DNA from: Falsibacillus albus
Lineage (GTDB): Bacteria; Bacillota; Bacilli; Bacillales; DSM-25281
Reading direction: 5' to 3'
DNA length: 64,000 nucleotides
NCBI RefSeq assembly: GCF_003668575.1
Contig: NZ_RCVZ01000003.1
Span: 318,430 to 382,429 of the forward strand
The position numbers and the translations under genes are program-made. The notes beneath the pieces are model-generated. The model had not been told where the DNA came from. It made no database searches and saw only the letters and a list, made by a program, of their open reading frames with translations. Of this stretch, positions 61,961-64,000 are shown one piece after another (position 1 is the stretch's first letter; every line of letters starts with the position of its first letter).

Positions 61961-62680
61961 ATGACAAAAAACAATAAATATATGCAAATCTATCAAGACC
62001 TTTCCCAGCAGATTGAAAAAGGCACTTACAAGCCGTCAGAGACGCTCCCTTCAGAAAACGAACTGGCGGAAATCTATGAGACCTCGAGGGAAACAATCCG
62101 GAAGGCCCTAACCCTTCTCTCACAGAAAGGCTTCATTCAAAAAATCCGGGGAAAGGGCTCCATCGTCCTTGATGTATCCAAAATGAGCTTTCCCATCTCT
62201 GGGCTTGTCAGCTTCAAAGAGTTGCAGAATTCATTGGGCAGGGAATCCAAAACGATCGTCTATGAATTCGGATTGATCAAAGCGGATGAGGAAATAGCCA
62301 ACCATTTGAATATGAAGATCGGCGATGAAGTATGGAAGGTCATCCGCGCTCGGCAAATCCAAGGGGAACGAATCATTTTGGACAAAGACTTCTTTCAAAA
62401 AAAGCATGTCCCCGTTTTGTCAAAGGAAGCATGCGAAAACTCGATTTATGAATACCTGGAGAACGAGCTGCACATTTCCATCAGCTTCGCCAAAAAAGAA
62501 ATCGTCGTCGAGCCCTGTACTGAAGAGGATCGGAACTACCTGGACCTGGAGAACTATGATCACGTCGTCGTCGTCAAAAACTATGTGTACCTGGACGACG
62601 CAACCCTCTTCCAATATACAGAATCACGACATCGCCTCGATAAATTCAGATTCGTCGACTTTGCGAGGCGCAGACATTAA
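61961..62680 (+). CDS. treR: Trehalose operon repressor TreR (GntR family)
   Basis: 239 residues. Seen: winged helix N-terminus (PSENELAEIYETSRETIRKA, GFIQKIRGKGSIVL), then a UTRA effector domain that binds trehalose 6-phosphate. The start at 61961 is supported by GGTGA and by likeness to B. subtilis TreR; an upstream ATG at 61949 is possible. It probably binds the two TTGTATATACAA sites before treP. It is not in the treP-treA operon. Confidence 0.9.
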   Translation: MTKNNKYMQIYQDLSQQIEKGTYKPSETLPSENELAEIYETSRETIRKALTLLSQKGFIQKIRGKGSIVLDVSKMSFPISGLVSFKELQNSLGRESKTIVYEFGLIKADEEIANHLNMKIGDEVWKVIRARQIQGERIILDKDFFQKKHVPVLSKEACENSIYEYLENELHISISFAKKEIVVEPCTEEDRNYLDLENYDHVVVVKNYVYLDDATLFQYTESRHRLDKFRFVDFARRRH

Positions 62681-62829
62681 CAACTAGCTTGTTCCTAAAT
62701 GCGGTCGAAACTGGCCTCTTTGGCGTAGGTGTAGATGACCTGCTCCTTCAATATATTTCATATATGTGAAATAATAGCCCCTCGACAAACAGTTGAAACT
62801 AATTAATGATTTCCAAAATGGATCTACCT

Positions 62830-62946
62830 TTGATTGGAACGGAGGGCGGCGACTCCAGCGGGAAAGTCGAGACACTGGACTGAGCGTAGCAAAGGAAGCC
62901 GCTCTGCCCCGCCAGCGGAAGGCGTCCGCCCGCAGTGGAAATCAAC
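62830..62946 (-). repeat. REP-like intergenic palindrome, copy M (reversed)
   Basis: TGATTGGAACGGAGGGCGGC ... CCCGCAGTGGAAATCAAC, reverse orientation, downstream of treR. Confidence 0.85.
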
Positions 62947-62963
62947 GCTAATTAAATTCGTGC

Positions 62964-63012
62964 AAAAAGAGGTCAATCCCAAAATGCAAGCACTCCGGGA
63001 TCGACCTCTCTT
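62964..63012 (-). terminator. Terminator of the Spo0E-like gene
   Basis: AGAGGTC-A-ATCCC pairs with GGGAT-C-GACCTCT; on the minus strand it runs into five T residues, 14 bp after the stop at 63026. Confidence 0.75.
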
Positions 63013-63025
63013 CATTTATATACAT

Positions 63026-63190
63026 CTATTTTTCACCATAGATTAACTTTTGTACATATTGCAGCAGCCTATCCAACTCCACGCTTAACCGCAGAGTGTC
63101 GTGATGGGTCAACCCTTTCTCAAGGCCCGTTTGGATCATCTTTTCCCTTACTAGTTCAATATCCATCTCCACTGCATATTTTGTATCCAA
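63026..63190 (-). CDS. Spo0E-like aspartyl-phosphate phosphatase (short)
   Basis: Small gene, 54 residues from a TTG at 63190 or 46 from an ATG at 63166. The product reads ELVREKMIQTGLEKGLTHHD then LRLSVELDRLLQYVQ. The Spo0E signature SxxLD is seen as SVELD. Such proteins dephosphorylate Spo0A~P and delay sporulation. The two-helix length, terminator and clean stop support a real gene. The start choice is uncertain, because AAGGG and GAGG spacing are not ideal for either. Confidence 0.75.
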   Translation of the reverse strand: MDTKYAVEMDIELVREKMIQTGLEKGLTHHDTLRLSVELDRLLQYVQKLIYGEK

Positions 63191-63300
63191 AGCACCTCAT
63201 CCCTTTTCCCTATTTTCTACCATTATGACACAGGTTCTTCCAAAAAGGAACCTGAAATGACATGATTTTTGATAAAATGTAAACCGATTTCCAACACTAG

Positions 63301-63331
63301 AAAACAAACAACTCTCTGGTTTCCCAGAGAG
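63301..63331 (-). terminator. Terminator of degU
   Basis: Arms CTCTCTGG (63312-63319) and CCAGAGAG (63324-63331), then TTGTTTGTTTT on the minus strand. Confidence 0.78.
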
Positions 63332-63347
63332 CTATTGTGGCGGTCGG

Positions 63348-64000
63348 TTATCGTACTTCCACCCAACCGTTTTTAATTCCTAATACCACTGCCTGTGTTC
63401 GGTCATTTACATTCATTTTTTGAAGAATGTTGCTGACATGATTCTTGACTGTCTTTTCACTGATATAAAGCGCCTCGCCGATGCCCCTGTTGCTTTTTCC
63501 ATCAGCAAGCAGCTGAAGCACTTCGCATTCGCGGCGGGTGAGCAAATGAAGCGGCCTACGGATTTCAGGCTGCTGATATCCGCTTCCGACTTGGTTTTCG
63601 CTTGCCAGTCGACGGAATTCTGCCACAAGATTATGCGTCACTTTCGGATGAAGATAAGATCCGCCGTCCGCAACCACTTTTACGGCTTGCACAAGCGCAT
63701 CTGCGTCCATTTCCTTCAATAGATAGCCGAGCGCCCCAGTCTTCAATGCGTGAGAGACGTAATTTTCATCGTCATGGATGGATAGGATGATGACTTTGGA
63801 ATCTGGATATTCCTCCAAAAGCTGCCTTGTCGCTTCGACGCCGTTCGTATTTGGCATATTGATATCCATGATGACGACATCCGGATTATGTTTTTCGACC
63901 AATTCCAACGCTTCGCTTCCGTCATCGCCTTCAGCGACGACGTCGAACGTCTTTTCAAAATCTAATATTCTTTTTACTCCTTCACGGAATAATTGGTGAT
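63348..64000 (-). CDS. degU: Response regulator DegU (5' end beyond window)
   Basis: Partial; about 217 residues visible and roughly 9-11 N-terminal residues missing. Transcription factor for exoenzymes, biofilm, competence and motility, phosphorylated by DegS. Seen: [20 protein letters not shown], the phosphorylation site in [29 protein letters not shown] and a LuxR-type helix-turn-helix ([39 protein letters not shown]). DegS should lie just to the right. Confidence 0.96.
   Translation of the reverse strand, partial: HQLFREGVKRILDFEKTFDVVAEGDDGSEALELVEKHNPDVVIMDINMPNTNGVEATRQLLEEYPDSKVIILSIHDDENYVSHALKTGALGYLLKEMDADALVQAVKVVADGGSYLHPKVTHNLVAEFRRLASENQVGSGYQQPEIRRPLHLLTRRECEVLQLLADGKSNRGIGEALYISEKTVKNHVSNILQKMNVNDRTQAVVLGIKNGWVEVR

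Noticed and set aside
63348-63908. DegU starting at the internal TTG (MELVEK)
   Set aside because: The frame continues upstream to the window edge with DegU receiver-domain sequence, so the gene is cut by the window and does not start there.
1-64000. Anti-phage system, prophage or integrative element
   Set aside because: No recombinase, transposase, restriction, abortive-infection or phage structural gene is visible.

Overview
The window looks like chromosome of a Bacillaceae member (Bacillus sensu lato, not B. subtilis itself). It carries the conserved block prfB-secA-hpf, hag-csrA-fliW-flgL-flgK, flgM-yvyF-comFC-comFA-degV-degU in the usual order, with sigma-D, sigma-B, CcpA (cre) and TreR signals in canonical form. 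Most genes run on the minus strand. I see no tRNA, rRNA, CRISPR array, prophage or transposase gene.

Layout. 0.2-6.2 kb: a UgtP-like lipid glycosyltransferase, a haloacid dehalogenase, an EgtB-like enzyme and a DCC thiol protein. 5.1-12 kb: a putative mannoside-phosphorolysis locus (GH130 phosphorylase, DUF1861 protein, sugar ABC importer, divergent LacI regulator with operator and cre site). 12-21 kb: M23 peptidase-ftsX-ftsE, cccB, yvjA, prfB (programmed frameshift) and secA. 21-27 kb: a SEC-C/HTH protein, paired half-size chromate transporters with a gamma-glutamyltransferase (ywrDBA-like), and hpf with a sigma-B promoter. 27-33.4 kb: a dTDP-amino-sugar island (rmlB, rmlA with a frameshift, rffA/wecE-like, two acyltransferases, a large glycosyltransferase) placed where hpf and fliT are normally neighbours; it may build a sugar for flagellin or the cell surface.

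33.7-56.5 kb: late flagellar and competence genes. The order is fliT-fliS-fliD-flaG, a giant 1150-residue flagellin-like protein, hag, csrA-fliW-DUF6470-flgL-flgK-flgN, then an extra module (YaaR-like protein, second flagellin, second FliS, FlhB-C-like protein, FliK-like protein), then flgM-yvyF-comFC-comFA-degV. 57-63 kb: a trehalose locus (treP, treA, treR) plus a lipoprotein, a small membrane protein and a short Spo0E-like gene, lying between degV and degU. degU runs off the right edge.

The most unusual items are the giant flagellin-like protein (flagellin ends, a propeller-like stretch, and eight degenerate ~80-residue repeats), the accessory export-switch plus chaperone plus flagellin module, and the intergenic repeats: at least 14 copies of an imperfect palindromic element, a second GGTGACAGGCACC palindrome family, and three arrays of short T-rich units at a 20-21 bp period. 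All functional assignments are by recognition of motifs and gene order; no searches were run.
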